A stretch of 64,000 bases of DNA from Staphylococcus borealis. GTDB lineage: Bacteria; Bacillota; Bacilli; Staphylococcales; Staphylococcaceae. Location: positions 26,898-90,897 of the forward strand of contig NZ_CUEE01000010.1 of assembly GCF_001224225.1 (NCBI RefSeq), given 5' to 3'. The notes below the pieces were generated by a model. It was not told where the DNA came from. It saw only the letters and a list, made by a program, of their open reading frames with translations, and made no database searches. A program made the position numbers and the translations under genes. Positions 20,536-31,112 of this stretch are shown here, piece by piece (positions within the stretch are counted from its first letter, which is position 1; each line of letters starts with the position of its first letter).

Positions 20536-20775
20536 TAAAAAAAGAGCAAGTTCGGAATGCTCGAACTTGCTCATAATTTATATACAAGTGATGCACTCCA
20601 TTATTTTTAAATAATGACAAACTCTCAGCTCTTAACCACAAAGTCCAACAAATCATACCTGCGATTATGATTCATTTCGGCATCGCACCCTTTCTATATT
20701 AGCTGTTGCAGACAGTGTATCTAATATATACTAATGATTGATGCGCCTCATCAATTTCTTATTCAATTGCTATGT
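20536..20775 (-). promoter_or_regulatory. Lysine riboswitch (L-box) with transcription terminator
   Basis: The leader of lysC reads, on the minus strand, the conserved L-box core GGGTGCGATGCCG (around 20680-20692). It ends in a strong hairpin, GAGCAAGTTCG (20544-20554) with CGAACTTGCTC (20562-20572), followed by seven U's. When lysine binds, the terminator should form and shut the operon. Position, length and operon content all agree. The aptamer boundary on the promoter side is approximate. Confidence 0.9.
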
Positions 20776-20780
20776 TTTAT

Positions 20781-20809
20781 ATTATACATATGGCAATTGT
20801 GTCTGTAAA
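20781..20809 (-). promoter_or_regulatory. Lysine operon promoter
   Basis: TTTACA (20809-20804), a 17-nt spacer and a perfect TATAAT (20786-20781) on the minus strand lie just before the riboswitch aptamer. Confidence 0.8.
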
Positions 20810-20924
20810 CCGATAATTGTGATTTTTTGAAATAGACTGAAAAATTAAAGGCTATTTTTCATCATGAAGGTAAATATGAATTAAAAGTGTAAAAATTTCA
20901 GTGTTGAGACCTTTGATCAGTATA

Positions 20925-21008
20925 AAAAATTAAGATTGAGACACAAAGTAATCCTATTCTAGAACTTAATCGACGTGTTCTAAACGATATACTTTAATCT
21001 CAACCTTA
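20925..21008 (-). terminator. Probable terminator of the ABC-F gene
   Basis: The long imperfect arms TAAGATTGAGAC...AAAGTA (about 20931-20950) and TACTTTAATCTCAACCTTA (about 20990-21008) can pair. They lie directly downstream of the minus-strand ABC-F stop codon and end in a T-rich tract. Confidence 0.6.
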
Positions 21009-21023
21009 TTTTAAATTATAAAT

Positions 21024-22628
21024 TTATTTTTGTAATACACCAATTTCTTGTAAATATTCTTCATAAGGGACTTCTTTAGATAAACCGCCTGGTTGATTTA
21101 GATCAATGACACGGTTTGCAATCGTATTGATGAATTCAAAGTCATATGACGTAAAGATGATTGAACCTTTAAATGAAGCAAGGCCATCATTTACTGCTGT
21201 AATACTTTCTAAATCAAGATGGTTCGTAGGTTCATCCAATAGTAAAACGTTCGCACTTGAAAGCATCATTTTACTTAACATACAGCGAACTTTTTCGCCA
21301 CCAGAAAGTACACTCGCTTTCTTTTTAACTTCCTCACCACTAAATAACATACGTCCTAAGAATCCACGTAAGAACGTTTCAGTTTGTTCATCTTCAGGCG
21401 CATATTGACGTAACCAATCTACTAAATTCATGTCTACACCTTCAAAGAATTCTGAGTTATCTTTAGGGAAGTAACTTAATGATGTCGTTACACCCCATTT
21501 AAATGTACCTTCATCTGGCTCCATTTCACCAGCTAAAATTTTCAATAGTGTTGTTTTAGCAATTTCACTATCTCCAATTAATATCGCTTTATCATTTGGA
21601 TTCATAGTGAATGAGATATTATCAAGTACTTTTTCACCATCAATCGTTTTAGATAGACCTTGTACGGTTAATAAATCATTTCCAATTTCACGCTCTGGCG
21701 TGAACTTAACATATGGATAACGTCTTGAAGAAGGTTGAATATCATCTAATTCAATTTTCTCCAATTGTTTTTTACGACTTGTCGCTTGTTTAGATTTAGA
21801 AGCATTTGCTGAGAAACGTGCAATAAAGTCTTGTAATTCTTTAATTTTTTCTTCTTTTTTCTTGTTTTGCTCTTGAGCCATTTTTTGAGCTAATTGACTT
21901 GATTGATACCAGAAATCATAGTTACCTACATATAATTTAATTTTACCGAAATCTAAATCAGCAATATGTGTACACACATTATTTAAAAAGTGACGGTCAT
22001 GTGATACAACAATAACTGTATTATCGAAATTAATTAAGAAATCTTCTAACCAACTAATGGCAGGAATATCTAAACCATTGGTAGGCTCATCGAGTAGAAG
22101 TACATCTGGTTCACCAAATAAACTTTGAGCTAATAAAACTTTCACTTTTTGATTATTTTCTAATTCAGACATTTGTTTATCGTGTAATTCAGTAGCGATA
22201 CCTAAACCTGAAAGTAGGGAAGCAGCATCCGCTTCTGCGTTCCAACCATTCATTTCAGCGAATTCACCTTCAAGTTCAGCAGCACGGATACCATCTTCAT
22301 CACTGAAATCCGGTTTCATATAAATGGCATCTTTTTCTTTCATTACTTCATACAAACGTTCATGACCTTTGATAACGACGTCTAATACGCGTTCATCTTC
22401 ATAAGCGAAGTGATCTTGTTTTAAAACAGCCAAACGTTCATCTTTACCCATTGAAACGTGTCCTGTTTGAGAATCAATTTCTCCAGATAAAATTTTTAAA
22501 AACGTTGATTTACCAGCACCATTGGCACCAATAAGTCCATAACAATTACCTTCAGTAAATTTAATATTTACATCTTCAAATAGTTTACGATCGCCGAAAC
22601 GTAAACTTACATCAGTTACTTGTAGCAT
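21024..22628 (-). CDS. ABC-F ATPase (YkpA/YbiT-like)
   Basis: 534 residues, two ABC domains without membrane segments. Domain 1 has Walker A GANGAGKST (about 35-43) and VLLLDEPTNGLD. A charged linker follows (QKMAQEQNKKKEEK and the segment after it). Domain 2 has LSGGEKVRCML and VLLLDEPTNHLD, but its Walker A-like GDSEIAKTT lacks the usual glycines, a variation I associate with the YkpA subgroup. ABC-F proteins act on ribosomes; this subgroup is housekeeping and not a known drug-resistance factor. Monocistronic. Confidence 0.88.
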   Translation of the reverse strand: MLQVTDVSLRFGDRKLFEDVNIKFTEGNCYGLIGANGAGKSTFLKILSGEIDSQTGHVSMGKDERLAVLKQDHFAYEDERVLDVVIKGHERLYEVMKEKDAIYMKPDFSDEDGIRAAELEGEFAEMNGWNAEADAASLLSGLGIATELHDKQMSELENNQKVKVLLAQSLFGEPDVLLLDEPTNGLDIPAISWLEDFLINFDNTVIVVSHDRHFLNNVCTHIADLDFGKIKLYVGNYDFWYQSSQLAQKMAQEQNKKKEEKIKELQDFIARFSANASKSKQATSRKKQLEKIELDDIQPSSRRYPYVKFTPEREIGNDLLTVQGLSKTIDGEKVLDNISFTMNPNDKAILIGDSEIAKTTLLKILAGEMEPDEGTFKWGVTTSLSYFPKDNSEFFEGVDMNLVDWLRQYAPEDEQTETFLRGFLGRMLFSGEEVKKKASVLSGGEKVRCMLSKMMLSSANVLLLDEPTNHLDLESITAVNDGLASFKGSIIFTSYDFEFINTIANRVIDLNQPGGLSKEVPYEEYLQEIGVLQK

Positions 22629-22781
22629 GCATTTACTCCTTTATTTATCGTTTATCTAACGCAAAAATTATATCATATTCTGTATAGAGTTTCGACCTAA
22701 TGTAAATGTAAACGTGTGAATGCTTGTTTTTACTATGCATGTTATAATGATGTAGAATACAAACCCTTGAAGGAGAATATT

Positions 22782-23681
22782 ATGGCATTAGATAAAGATA
22801 TCGTTGGTTCAATTGAATTTTTAGAAGTCATTGGTTTAGAAGGTTCTACATACCTTTTAAAAGGTCCAAATGGTGAACAAGTAAAATTAAATCAATCAGA
22901 AATCAATGATGAAGATGAATTAGAAACAGGTGAAGAATACAGTTTCTTCATCTATCCAAACCGTTCTGGAGAATTATTTGCAACTCAAAATATGCCGGAC
23001 ATTACGAAAGACAAATATGATTTTGCCAAAGTGTTAAAAACAGACCGTGATGGTGCACGTGTAGATGTTGGTTTACCAAGAGAAGTACTTATTCCTTGGG
23101 AGGATTTACCGAAAGTGAAATCATTATGGCCACAAACTGGAGATTATGTACTCGTTACATTGCGTATCGATAGAGAAAATCAAATGTTTGCGCGCCTAGC
23201 TAGTGAAACAATCGTAGAAAAAATGTTTACGCCAGTTTATGATGACGAAAAACAAAATGAACTTATTAAAGCAAGACCATATCGATTATTAAGAATAGGA
23301 AGTTTCTTGCTATCAAATGATGGCTATAAAATCTTTGTACATGAATCAGAACGTAAAGAAGAGCCACGTTTAGGGGAAGAAGTAGAAGTTCGAATTATTG
23401 GTCATAACGATAAAGGTGAACTGAATGGTTCATTTTTACCTCTAGCTCATGAACGTCTTGATGATGATGGTCAAGTAATATTTGATTTATTAGTCGAATA
23501 CGAAGGTGAATTACCTTTTTGGGATAAATCAAGCCCAGAAGCAATCAAAGAAGTGTTCAACATGAGTAAAGGTTCATTCAAACGTGCCATTGGTCACTTA
23601 TACAAACATAAAATTATCAATATTGAAACAGGAAAAATTTCTTTAACTAAAAAAGGTTGGAGTCGTGTAGAAAAAGATTAA
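22782..23681 (+). CDS. cvfB: S1-domain RNA-binding virulence regulator CvfB
   Basis: 299 residues: successive S1-type OB folds (about 1-65, 70-140 and 150-215) and a C-terminal winged-helix-like segment (SPEAIKEVFNMSKGSFKRAIGHLYK). It matches S. aureus CvfB (conserved virulence factor B, about 300 residues), an RNA-binding regulator of agr and exoprotein expression. ATG 22782 follows GAAGGAGAA; the longer in-frame TTG start is rejected because an extended -10 TGTTATAAT (22740-22748) lies downstream of it. Divergent from the ABC-F gene. Confidence 0.92.
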   Translation: MALDKDIVGSIEFLEVIGLEGSTYLLKGPNGEQVKLNQSEINDEDELETGEEYSFFIYPNRSGELFATQNMPDITKDKYDFAKVLKTDRDGARVDVGLPREVLIPWEDLPKVKSLWPQTGDYVLVTLRIDRENQMFARLASETIVEKMFTPVYDDEKQNELIKARPYRLLRIGSFLLSNDGYKIFVHESERKEEPRLGEEVEVRIIGHNDKGELNGSFLPLAHERLDDDGQVIFDLLVEYEGELPFWDKSSPEAIKEVFNMSKGSFKRAIGHLYKHKIINIETGKISLTKKGWSRVEKD

Positions 23682-23775
23682 TCATCTCGATTCAAACATT
23701 TTCCTTCTATTTAAATAGTGGTTTTAATACGCTATGTCATTTCAAGAAATTTTTCTAACCGCTAGTCATACATGT

Positions 23776-23817
23776 GGGGCTGGAAGATGAATTCGATAAG
23801 AATTCTCTCCAGCCCCT
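23776..23817. terminator. cvfB terminator
   Basis: GGGGCTGGA (from 23776) pairs with TCCAGCCCC (to 23817), with AATTC..GAATT in the loop region, and is followed by TTTTTTAT. Confidence 0.88.
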
Positions 23818-23868
23818 TTTTTATTTTCATAGACAATCTTTATGCTTAGTATTAATTTTTCTATAATC

Positions 23869-23922
23869 TTAACAAAAAATTTACATTTAAACCATTTTGT
23901 ATTAACGAAAGGTATGTAATAT
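23869..23922 (+). promoter_or_regulatory. PhoP box array and pstS promoter
   Basis: PhoP half-sites recur at an 11-bp period: TTAACA (23869), TTTACA (23880), a degenerate ACCATT (23891) and TTAACG (23902). This is the TT(A/T)ACA-N5 arrangement of Pho-regulon promoters in Bacillus and Staphylococcus. A -10-like TAATAT (23917-23922) follows, with no good -35, as expected for an activator-dependent promoter. Confidence 0.72.
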
Positions 23923-23978
23923 AAGGACTGTAAGAAATACATATAACATTTTGGGTTATTTATTAGGAGGATATTTCA

Positions 23979-24929
23979 ATGAAAAAATGGCAATTAGTTG
24001 GTACAACTGTTTTAGGCGCTTCGGTATTATTAGGCGCATGTGGCGGTGGAGATAGCAGTGGAAGTGGTTCTGGAGATGGCAAAGACCTTAAAGGTGAAGC
24101 CAAAGGTGAAGGTTCATCAACAGTAGCTCCTATCGTTGAAAAATTAAACGAAAAATGGGCTAAAGATCATCCAAACGCTACTATTTCATCTGGTCAAGCA
24201 GGTACTGGTGCTGGTTTTGAAAAATTCATCGCTGGCGAAACTGATTTCTCACAAGCTTCTAGACCTATTAAAGATGAAGAAAAACAAAAATTAGAAGACA
24301 AAGATATTAAATATAAAGAATACAAAATTGCACAAGATGGTGTAACAGTTGCTGTAAACAAAGATAACGACTTCGTTAAAGAATTATCTAAAGATCAATT
24401 GAAAAAAATCTACAGTGGCGAAGCTAAAACTTGGAAAGATGTAAATTCAAGCTGGCCTGATAAAGAAATCAAAGCATTCTCTCCAAACTCAAGTCATGGT
24501 ACTTATGATTTCTTCGAAGAGGAAGTAATGAACAAAGAAGATATCAAAGCTGAGAAAAACGGAGATACTAACGTAATTGTTCAATCAGTTGAGAAAAACA
24601 AAGAGGGTATCGGTTACTTCGGTTATAACTTCTACGAACAAAACAAAGATAAATTAAAAGAAGTTAAAATCAAAGACGATGAAGGCAAAACTACTGAACC
24701 AACTAAAGAAACAATCAAAGACGGTTCATATGCTTTAAGTAGACCATTATACTTATATGTTAAAGAAAAATCATTAAAAGATAATGACGTAATGAGAGAA
24801 TTCATCAAATTCACATTAGAAGACAAAGGTAAATCTGCTGAAGATGCTGGTTATGTAGCTTCACCAGAAAAAGTTTACAAAGATGAACTTAAAAGCTTAG
24901 ACAAATATGACAAAAAATCAGATAAATAA
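23979..24929 (+). CDS. pstS: Phosphate-binding lipoprotein PstS
   Basis: A 316-residue exported lipoprotein. It has a signal peptide with lipobox LLGAC (Cys at about residue 21), a short Gly/Ser spacer, then the phosphate-binding fold with [23 protein letters not shown] and [12 protein letters not shown], whose Ser/Thr/Arg residues hold phosphate. First gene of the pst operon behind PhoP boxes. A stable hairpin after the gene probably raises PstS over the membrane components. Very Lys/Glu/Asp-rich, as usual. Confidence 0.95.
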   Translation: MKKWQLVGTTVLGASVLLGACGGGDSSGSGSGDGKDLKGEAKGEGSSTVAPIVEKLNEKWAKDHPNATISSGQAGTGAGFEKFIAGETDFSQASRPIKDEEKQKLEDKDIKYKEYKIAQDGVTVAVNKDNDFVKELSKDQLKKIYSGEAKTWKDVNSSWPDKEIKAFSPNSSHGTYDFFEEEVMNKEDIKAEKNGDTNVIVQSVEKNKEGIGYFGYNFYEQNKDKLKEVKIKDDEGKTTEPTKETIKDGSYALSRPLYLYVKEKSLKDNDVMREFIKFTLEDKGKSAEDAGYVASPEKVYKDELKSLDKYDKKSDK

Positions 24930-24976
24930 TAATCATTATTAATAACAAAGGGCTGGGAATTATTCAAGGGGTATTA

Positions 24977-25000
24977 CAAGGTAGCAACTCTGCTACCTTG
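24977..25000 (+). terminator. Intercistronic hairpin between pstS and pstC
   Basis: CAAGGTAGCA (24977-24986) pairs perfectly with TGCTACCTTG (24991-25000) around a 4-nt loop. The next bases are TTCTCC, not a clean T-tract. It is therefore more likely a partial terminator or mRNA-stabilising element than a full stop. Confidence 0.65.
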
Positions 25001-25115
25001 TTCTCCAATATATGGGTGATTGTTAAAATGTTTTAAGGTTAATTTGAACTCATTGTTTACCTGATAATTTCTAGCGCTTTTTTAAATTTATTGGGAGAAA
25101 AAGAGAGGGTTATAT

Positions 25116-26042
25116 ATGGCATCGGAAACTAATGTTAGAGACTTGATAGCTAAAAATAACGCTAAAAAGGGCGGTTTTAGTGATAAAATCGTACCCATTA
25201 TTTTAGGTATTATAGCTGCAATCTCAATTTTAACTACAATCGGTATTCTATTCACTTTGATAACTGAAACAATAACATTCTTCACACGCGTATCTATCGT
25301 TGAATTCCTATTCACTAAAGACTGGAACCCAACAGGTTCTGATCCTAAATATGGTATCTGGGCACTTGTAATTGGTACTTTAAAAATTACAGTTATCGCA
25401 ACGATCGTCGCAGTACCTATCGGATTAGGCGCAGCTATTTATTTAAGTGAATATGCAAGTGACAAAGCACGACGTATTATTAAACCAATTCTAGAAATCT
25501 TGGCAGGTATTCCAACAATTGTATTTGGTTTCTTCGCTTTAACGTTTGTAACACCTGTTTTAAGAACGTTTATTCCAGCGCTTGATAGTTTTAACTCTGT
25601 CAGCCCAGGAATTGTAGTAGGTATCATGATTGTTCCTGTCATTACAAGTATGAGTGAAGATGCTATGGCATCTGTGCCTAATAAAATTCGTGAGGGTGCT
25701 TACGGATTAGGATCAACTAAATTCGAAGTTGCTACAAAAGTAGTATTACCAGCTGCAGCCTCTGGTGTCGTAGCTTCAATCGTTCTAGGTATCTCTAGAG
25801 CCATCGGTGAAACAATGATCGTATCATTAGCGGCTGGTAGTTCACCTACAGCATCACTAAACTTAACAAGTTCAATTCAAACGATGACTGGTTATATCGT
25901 AGAAGTTGCAACTGGTGATGCTACATTCGGTTCAGATATGTACTACAGTATTTATGCCGTTGGTTTCACGTTGTTTATCTTCACGTTAATAATGAACTTA
26001 ATTTCTTATTGGATTTCGAAACGCTTCAGAGAGGAGTATTAA
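25116..26042 (+). CDS. pstC: Phosphate ABC transporter permease PstC
   Basis: 308 residues, six membrane segments, with the permease EAA-like loop REGAYGLGSTKFEVATKVVLPAA facing the ATPase. It forms the channel with PstA. It lies 186 nt after pstS, beyond the intercistronic hairpin, and 1 nt before pstA. The start has AAAGAGAGGG upstream. Confidence 0.94.
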   Translation: MASETNVRDLIAKNNAKKGGFSDKIVPIILGIIAAISILTTIGILFTLITETITFFTRVSIVEFLFTKDWNPTGSDPKYGIWALVIGTLKITVIATIVAVPIGLGAAIYLSEYASDKARRIIKPILEILAGIPTIVFGFFALTFVTPVLRTFIPALDSFNSVSPGIVVGIMIVPVITSMSEDAMASVPNKIREGAYGLGSTKFEVATKVVLPAAASGVVASIVLGISRAIGETMIVSLAAGSSPTASLNLTSSIQTMTGYIVEVATGDATFGSDMYYSIYAVGFTLFIFTLIMNLISYWISKRFREEY

Positions 26043-26043
26043 T

Positions 26044-26964
26044 ATGACAGCTACTACAAATCCTAAAGCAAAAACATTAATAGACCAAAATAAAGTAGAA
26101 AAAAATATTTCAAGTCGTGGCAAAACGAACAAGCTAAATAAATGGTTATTCTTTACATGTATCGTAATCGCTTTAATCGTACTTGCAGCTTTATTAATTC
26201 AAACATTTGTTAAAGGTATTGGTTATCTTACACCAGATTTCTTTACGAGTTTCTCTTCTTCTACACCTTCACAAGCAGGTATTAAAGGTGCATTAGCAGG
26301 AACAATTTGGTTAATGGTAAGTATTATCCCAATCTCTATGATTTTAGGTGTTGGTACGGCAATTTACTTAGAAGAATATGCGAAAGATAATTTCTTTACG
26401 AGCTTCGTTAAAATTAGCATTTCTAACTTAGCCGGTGTACCTTCAATCGTATTTGGTTTACTAGGTTTAACATTGTTCGTTCGTGGTGGCGGTATTCAAG
26501 CGCTTGCTTTGGGTAATAGTGTTATCGCTGCAGCCTTAACAATGTCATTACTTATTTTACCTATTATTATCGTTTCAAGTCAGGAAGCAATCAGAGCTGT
26601 TCCAAACTCTGTTCGTGAAGCTTCATACGGCTTAGGCGCAAACAAATGGCAAACCATTAGACGTGTTGTATTACCTGCAGCACTACCTGGTATCTTAACT
26701 GGTTTCATTCTATCTTTATCTCGTGCACTGGGTGAAACAGCACCATTAATCTTAATTGGTATACCAACGATTCTATTAGCAACACCAACAAGTATTATGT
26801 CTATGTTTACAGCATTACCAACGCAAATTTACACTTGGGCTAAAATGCCTCAAGCTGAATTCCAAAATGTTGCATCAGCAGCAATTATCGTATTACTAGT
26901 CATCTTATTATTAATGAACGCAGTAGCCATTTTCTTACGTAACAAGTTCTCTAGAAAATATTAA
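26044..26964 (+). CDS. pstA: Phosphate ABC transporter permease PstA
   Basis: 306 residues, six membrane segments, EAA-like loop REASYGLGANKWQTIRRVVLPAA. It has a basic N-terminal cytoplasmic tail of about 40 residues before the first membrane helix. It abuts pstC and is followed by pstB after about 110 nt. Confidence 0.94.
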   Translation: MTATTNPKAKTLIDQNKVEKNISSRGKTNKLNKWLFFTCIVIALIVLAALLIQTFVKGIGYLTPDFFTSFSSSTPSQAGIKGALAGTIWLMVSIIPISMILGVGTAIYLEEYAKDNFFTSFVKISISNLAGVPSIVFGLLGLTLFVRGGGIQALALGNSVIAAALTMSLLILPIIIVSSQEAIRAVPNSVREASYGLGANKWQTIRRVVLPAALPGILTGFILSLSRALGETAPLILIGIPTILLATPTSIMSMFTALPTQIYTWAKMPQAEFQNVASAAIIVLLVILLLMNAVAIFLRNKFSRKY

Positions 26965-27003
26965 TCCAATCATATACATCATTCATTAGGGAGTGAAGAT
27001 TGA

Positions 27004-27951
<948 letters not shown>

Positions 27952-27960
27952 TATTCGACT

Positions 27961-28605
27961 ATGATGACCATTATTAGACAGAAATACGAAGGTCAATTGG
28001 GTGACTTAATTAAAGATATTCGTCACCTTGGTCTTCGTGTTTATTTTAATCTAGAACATGCTTTAGTGTCGTTAAGTGAAGAAGATAAAAATTATGCAAG
28101 AAAAGTAATCGAAAATGATAAAACGATTAATCATTTAGACTATGAAATTAATGAAAAGGTGATTATGCTCATCACTAAGCAACAACCTATTGCAACTGAT
28201 TTAAGAATGATGATGGCAGCTTTAAAAATTTCCACAGACTTTGAACGAATGGGAGATAATGCAGCACATATCGCGCATATTAGACTCCGAGTAAAGATAA
28301 CAGATCATTATGTGTTAACACGTTTAAAAACGATGGGGAAATTGGCAATGCTAATGTTGCAAGATCTTAACACCGCAACAAAGGAAGAAGATATCACATT
28401 GATTAAAGAAGTGATTGAACGTGATAAAGACATTGATGATCTTTATGCCAATATTGTTAACACGACATATCTAATCGATAACGATCCTTTTGTAGCCGGA
28501 CAAGCACACCTTGCAGCTCGAAACCTTGAAAGAGTCGGGGACCACGTTAGAAATATAGCAGAAAGTATTTATTATTTCTATACTGGTGAACATTACGATA
28601 AATAA
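27961..28605 (+). CDS. phoU: Phosphate transport regulator PhoU
   Basis: A 214-residue all-helical protein with the two PhoU repeats, each holding a metal-binding E/D-rich helix (FERMGDNAAHIA near residue 95 and LERVGDHVRNIAE near residue 193). PhoU links Pst activity to the PhoR kinase. Last gene of the pst operon, 9 nt after pstB. Confidence 0.94.
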   Translation: MMTIIRQKYEGQLGDLIKDIRHLGLRVYFNLEHALVSLSEEDKNYARKVIENDKTINHLDYEINEKVIMLITKQQPIATDLRMMMAALKISTDFERMGDNAAHIAHIRLRVKITDHYVLTRLKTMGKLAMLMLQDLNTATKEEDITLIKEVIERDKDIDDLYANIVNTTYLIDNDPFVAGQAHLAARNLERVGDHVRNIAESIYYFYTGEHYDK

Positions 28606-28647
28606 CATAGAATTATTCCTAAATGAAATAACCCAAATCAAGTAAAT

Positions 28648-28690
28648 AAACCCTGAAAATAACTGATTCAACTAGTTATTTTCAGGGTTT
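28648..28690. terminator. Bidirectional terminator between phoU and pepF
   Basis: AAACCCTGAAAATAACT (28648-28664) pairs perfectly with AGTTATTTTCAGGGTTT (28674-28690), a 17-bp stem. Confidence 0.92.
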
Positions 28691-28716
28691 TAAAATTAAT
28701 CAACAAACGTAATGAC

Positions 28717-30528
28717 TTAACCTTGTTGTTCAATTTCATCTGTTAATTGTTCCGCTTCGTTTACTAAGTCAGAAATATATTTGATTGCTGCTTTAAGTGG
28801 GGCATCTGTTGTAATATCAACACCTGCAATTTTTGCCAAAGCAACAGGTGATTGGCTTCCACCTGCTTGTAATGTGTTTAACCATGCATCTACTGCGGGT
28901 TGACCTTCTTGCTTAATTTTTTGTGAAACAACCGTACCAATGGTTAATCCTGCAGAGTATGTGTATGAGTACAATCCCATATAGTAGTGGGGTTGGCGCA
29001 TCCAAGTTAATTCCGAACCATCTGTTAACTCAACAGCGTCACCAAAGAATTGTTCATAAACATCTTGCATGATATGGTTGAGTACTGGCGCTGTTAGTGA
29101 TTCACCATTATCCACTTTGCGGTATACTTCACGTTGATATGCAGCTTCTAATAAGTGAGTAACCATATTATGATAATACGTACGTGATAATATTGAACCA
29201 ATGACCCAACGTTTAAATTTAGGGTCTTCACTATTACTGAATAAATAATTAGCCATTAACATTTCATTCATAGTAGATGGTGCTTCAACGAAATACATTG
29301 ATGCTTCAGAATCTAACAAGTGTTGATGTTGCTGTGCTAAAGTGAAATGTCCTGCATGACCTAATTCGTGTGCTAATACAAATGTTTCAGTCATTTTACC
29401 TGTCCAAGAAATAAATACATATGAATGTGTAGCATATGGACTAGCACAATAAGCACCTGTATCTTTACCTTTATTCTGTGCAAAATCAATCCAGCGCTGA
29501 TTATAAGCATGTTCCACCATTTGAATATAGTCATCACCAAGTACCTTTAGTGCACCATGAATATATTGTTTAGAATCTTCTATTGATATTTCAGGCTCAT
29601 AACTTGGATCAACAGATACTTTTAAATCTTCGAAGCGCATTTTGTCTAGCTTGTGAATACGTTGTAATAGTTTAGCGTATTTCTGCATTACTGGCGCTAA
29701 ATCACTCATAATCACATCAATCTGTCTGTCATACATTTCTCGAGTAACTTCTTGATCATGTAATAAGTAGTCAATGACAGAATCATAACCTCTTAAATCT
29801 GCTTCGATTTTTTCTTGTTGCACATGTTGGTTATATGTCGCAGCAGTTGTATGTTGATATTTCTTTAATGCGTTACTAAAGCTTTTGAAACTTTTACGTC
29901 TAAATTCAGGATCAGCATTATCTTCATATTCATTTTCAAATGTAGCGTAATCCATAGGGTATGTCACATTATTATGTTCAAATGATTCAAAGGCAATGTC
30001 TAACATTTTCGTAGTGCCATATAATTCATAGGCACTTTGGAAAGTAGGTGACAAACTAGCCAATACTTGCTCAACTTCTGGAGATAATTGATATGGTTTG
30101 CTTTCAATTAATTTTTCTAAGTAGTGTGGCACATCAGATTCAGCTATTGCTTGTTTAATAACATCCTCAGGTAGTAATACAATTTCGGATTCTACAAAGG
30201 ATAACTGACTTGAAATTTTCCCATAATTTGTCGATAATTTAGCACTTAATGTTTGTGCCTCTGTGTTTGCTGTATCGACACTTAGTCTTAATTCTGCATA
30301 ATTGCCTAGACGATCAAGCTGAATAAGGATATTTTCAAATTCAGTTAACACTTTTTTAATCATCGTAGCATCAGTAATTTTACCTTTGTATTGTTGGTTA
30401 AATGATTTTGATTGGTTTAGGACATTATCTAACGTTTCATAAAAATGTGCGTCACTTTCAAATAAATCATTTAAATTCCATTTTTCTGATTCTGAAACAT
30501 CTTTTCTAAATGGTAAACCTGACGTCAT
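28717..30528 (-). CDS. pepF: Oligoendopeptidase F (M3B family)
   Basis: A 603-residue cytoplasmic zinc metallopeptidase. The HELGHAGH zinc motif is at about residue 385, followed by the downstream Glu segment EAPSTMNE. It degrades oligopeptides of roughly 7-17 residues. ATG 30528 is preferred over GTG 30537 because GAGGGAG lies at the right distance. Length is normal for the family. Monocistronic, convergent with phoU. Confidence 0.94.
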   Translation of the reverse strand: MTSGLPFRKDVSESEKWNLNDLFESDAHFYETLDNVLNQSKSFNQQYKGKITDATMIKKVLTEFENILIQLDRLGNYAELRLSVDTANTEAQTLSAKLSTNYGKISSQLSFVESEIVLLPEDVIKQAIAESDVPHYLEKLIESKPYQLSPEVEQVLASLSPTFQSAYELYGTTKMLDIAFESFEHNNVTYPMDYATFENEYEDNADPEFRRKSFKSFSNALKKYQHTTAATYNQHVQQEKIEADLRGYDSVIDYLLHDQEVTREMYDRQIDVIMSDLAPVMQKYAKLLQRIHKLDKMRFEDLKVSVDPSYEPEISIEDSKQYIHGALKVLGDDYIQMVEHAYNQRWIDFAQNKGKDTGAYCASPYATHSYVFISWTGKMTETFVLAHELGHAGHFTLAQQHQHLLDSEASMYFVEAPSTMNEMLMANYLFSNSEDPKFKRWVIGSILSRTYYHNMVTHLLEAAYQREVYRKVDNGESLTAPVLNHIMQDVYEQFFGDAVELTDGSELTWMRQPHYYMGLYSYTYSAGLTIGTVVSQKIKQEGQPAVDAWLNTLQAGGSQSPVALAKIAGVDITTDAPLKAAIKYISDLVNEAEQLTDEIEQQG

Positions 30529-30693
30529 ATATTTCACTCCCTCAATTATTTTTCACAACTATTATACACAATATTATTTTCAAACTCATTATTAAGCCTT
30601 AAGGCCGAGTTAAACTCGTAAGCAAAGATGTATGATTTAATTACGTATTATTGTATAGTATTTAAAAGAACTTTTTTTAGATTGGAGATACAC

Positions 30694-31035
30694 ATGACTA
30701 TTTTTGATATGCCAAACTATTTATGGATTACTATAGTTGCAATGATCATTTTGACTGTCTTTAGTGCTTTAGTACTAAAAAAATGGTTTGTATCCGCAGT
30801 AATTACATTTGTTGCGTTAGCTGTTTTAGCATTTTTCATACCTAATTTTTATGACATTTCATTTCAACCATTACTTGGATACGCTGCGTTTTTAGCCATT
30901 ATCAGTTTAATTATTAGCTTTTTATTATGGTATTTCACTAGAAATTGGCGTCGTGAACGTAAAAAGAAACAATTAGAAAAGGAAATACGTAAATACGAAG
31001 ATGATGACGAAACATTCCGTCGTCGCAATAGATAA
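30694..31035 (+). CDS. Small membrane protein of unknown function
   Basis: 113 residues. Three hydrophobic segments (about 10-30, 33-52 and 60-82) precede a highly charged C-terminal tail (NWRRERKKKQLEKEI... ending DDETFRRRNR). I recognise it as conserved in staphylococci by type but cannot name a family. ATG 30694 follows TTGGAGATA; the longer in-frame start has no ribosome site. Single gene with its own terminator, divergent from pepF. Confidence 0.65.
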   Translation: MTIFDMPNYLWITIVAMIILTVFSALVLKKWFVSAVITFVALAVLAFFIPNFYDISFQPLLGYAAFLAIISLIISFLLWYFTRNWRRERKKKQLEKEIRKYEDDDETFRRRNR

Positions 31036-31040
31036 TAAAA

Positions 31041-31083
31041 AACGTTTGAAACTAAATGCATTAAGCATGATGTTTCAAACGTT
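31041..31083. terminator. Bidirectional terminator
   Basis: AACGTTTGAAAC (31041-31052) pairs with GTTTCAAACGTT (31072-31083) and has A- and T-tracts outside. It serves the small membrane protein gene and the siderophore-lipoprotein gene. Confidence 0.9.
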
Positions 31084-31112
31084 TTTTATTATGTTTAGTG
31101 GGGTGTGCTTTA

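Noticed and set aside
21106..21408. Open frame opposite the ABC-F gene
   Set aside because: Antisense shadow with no start signals and low-complexity composition.
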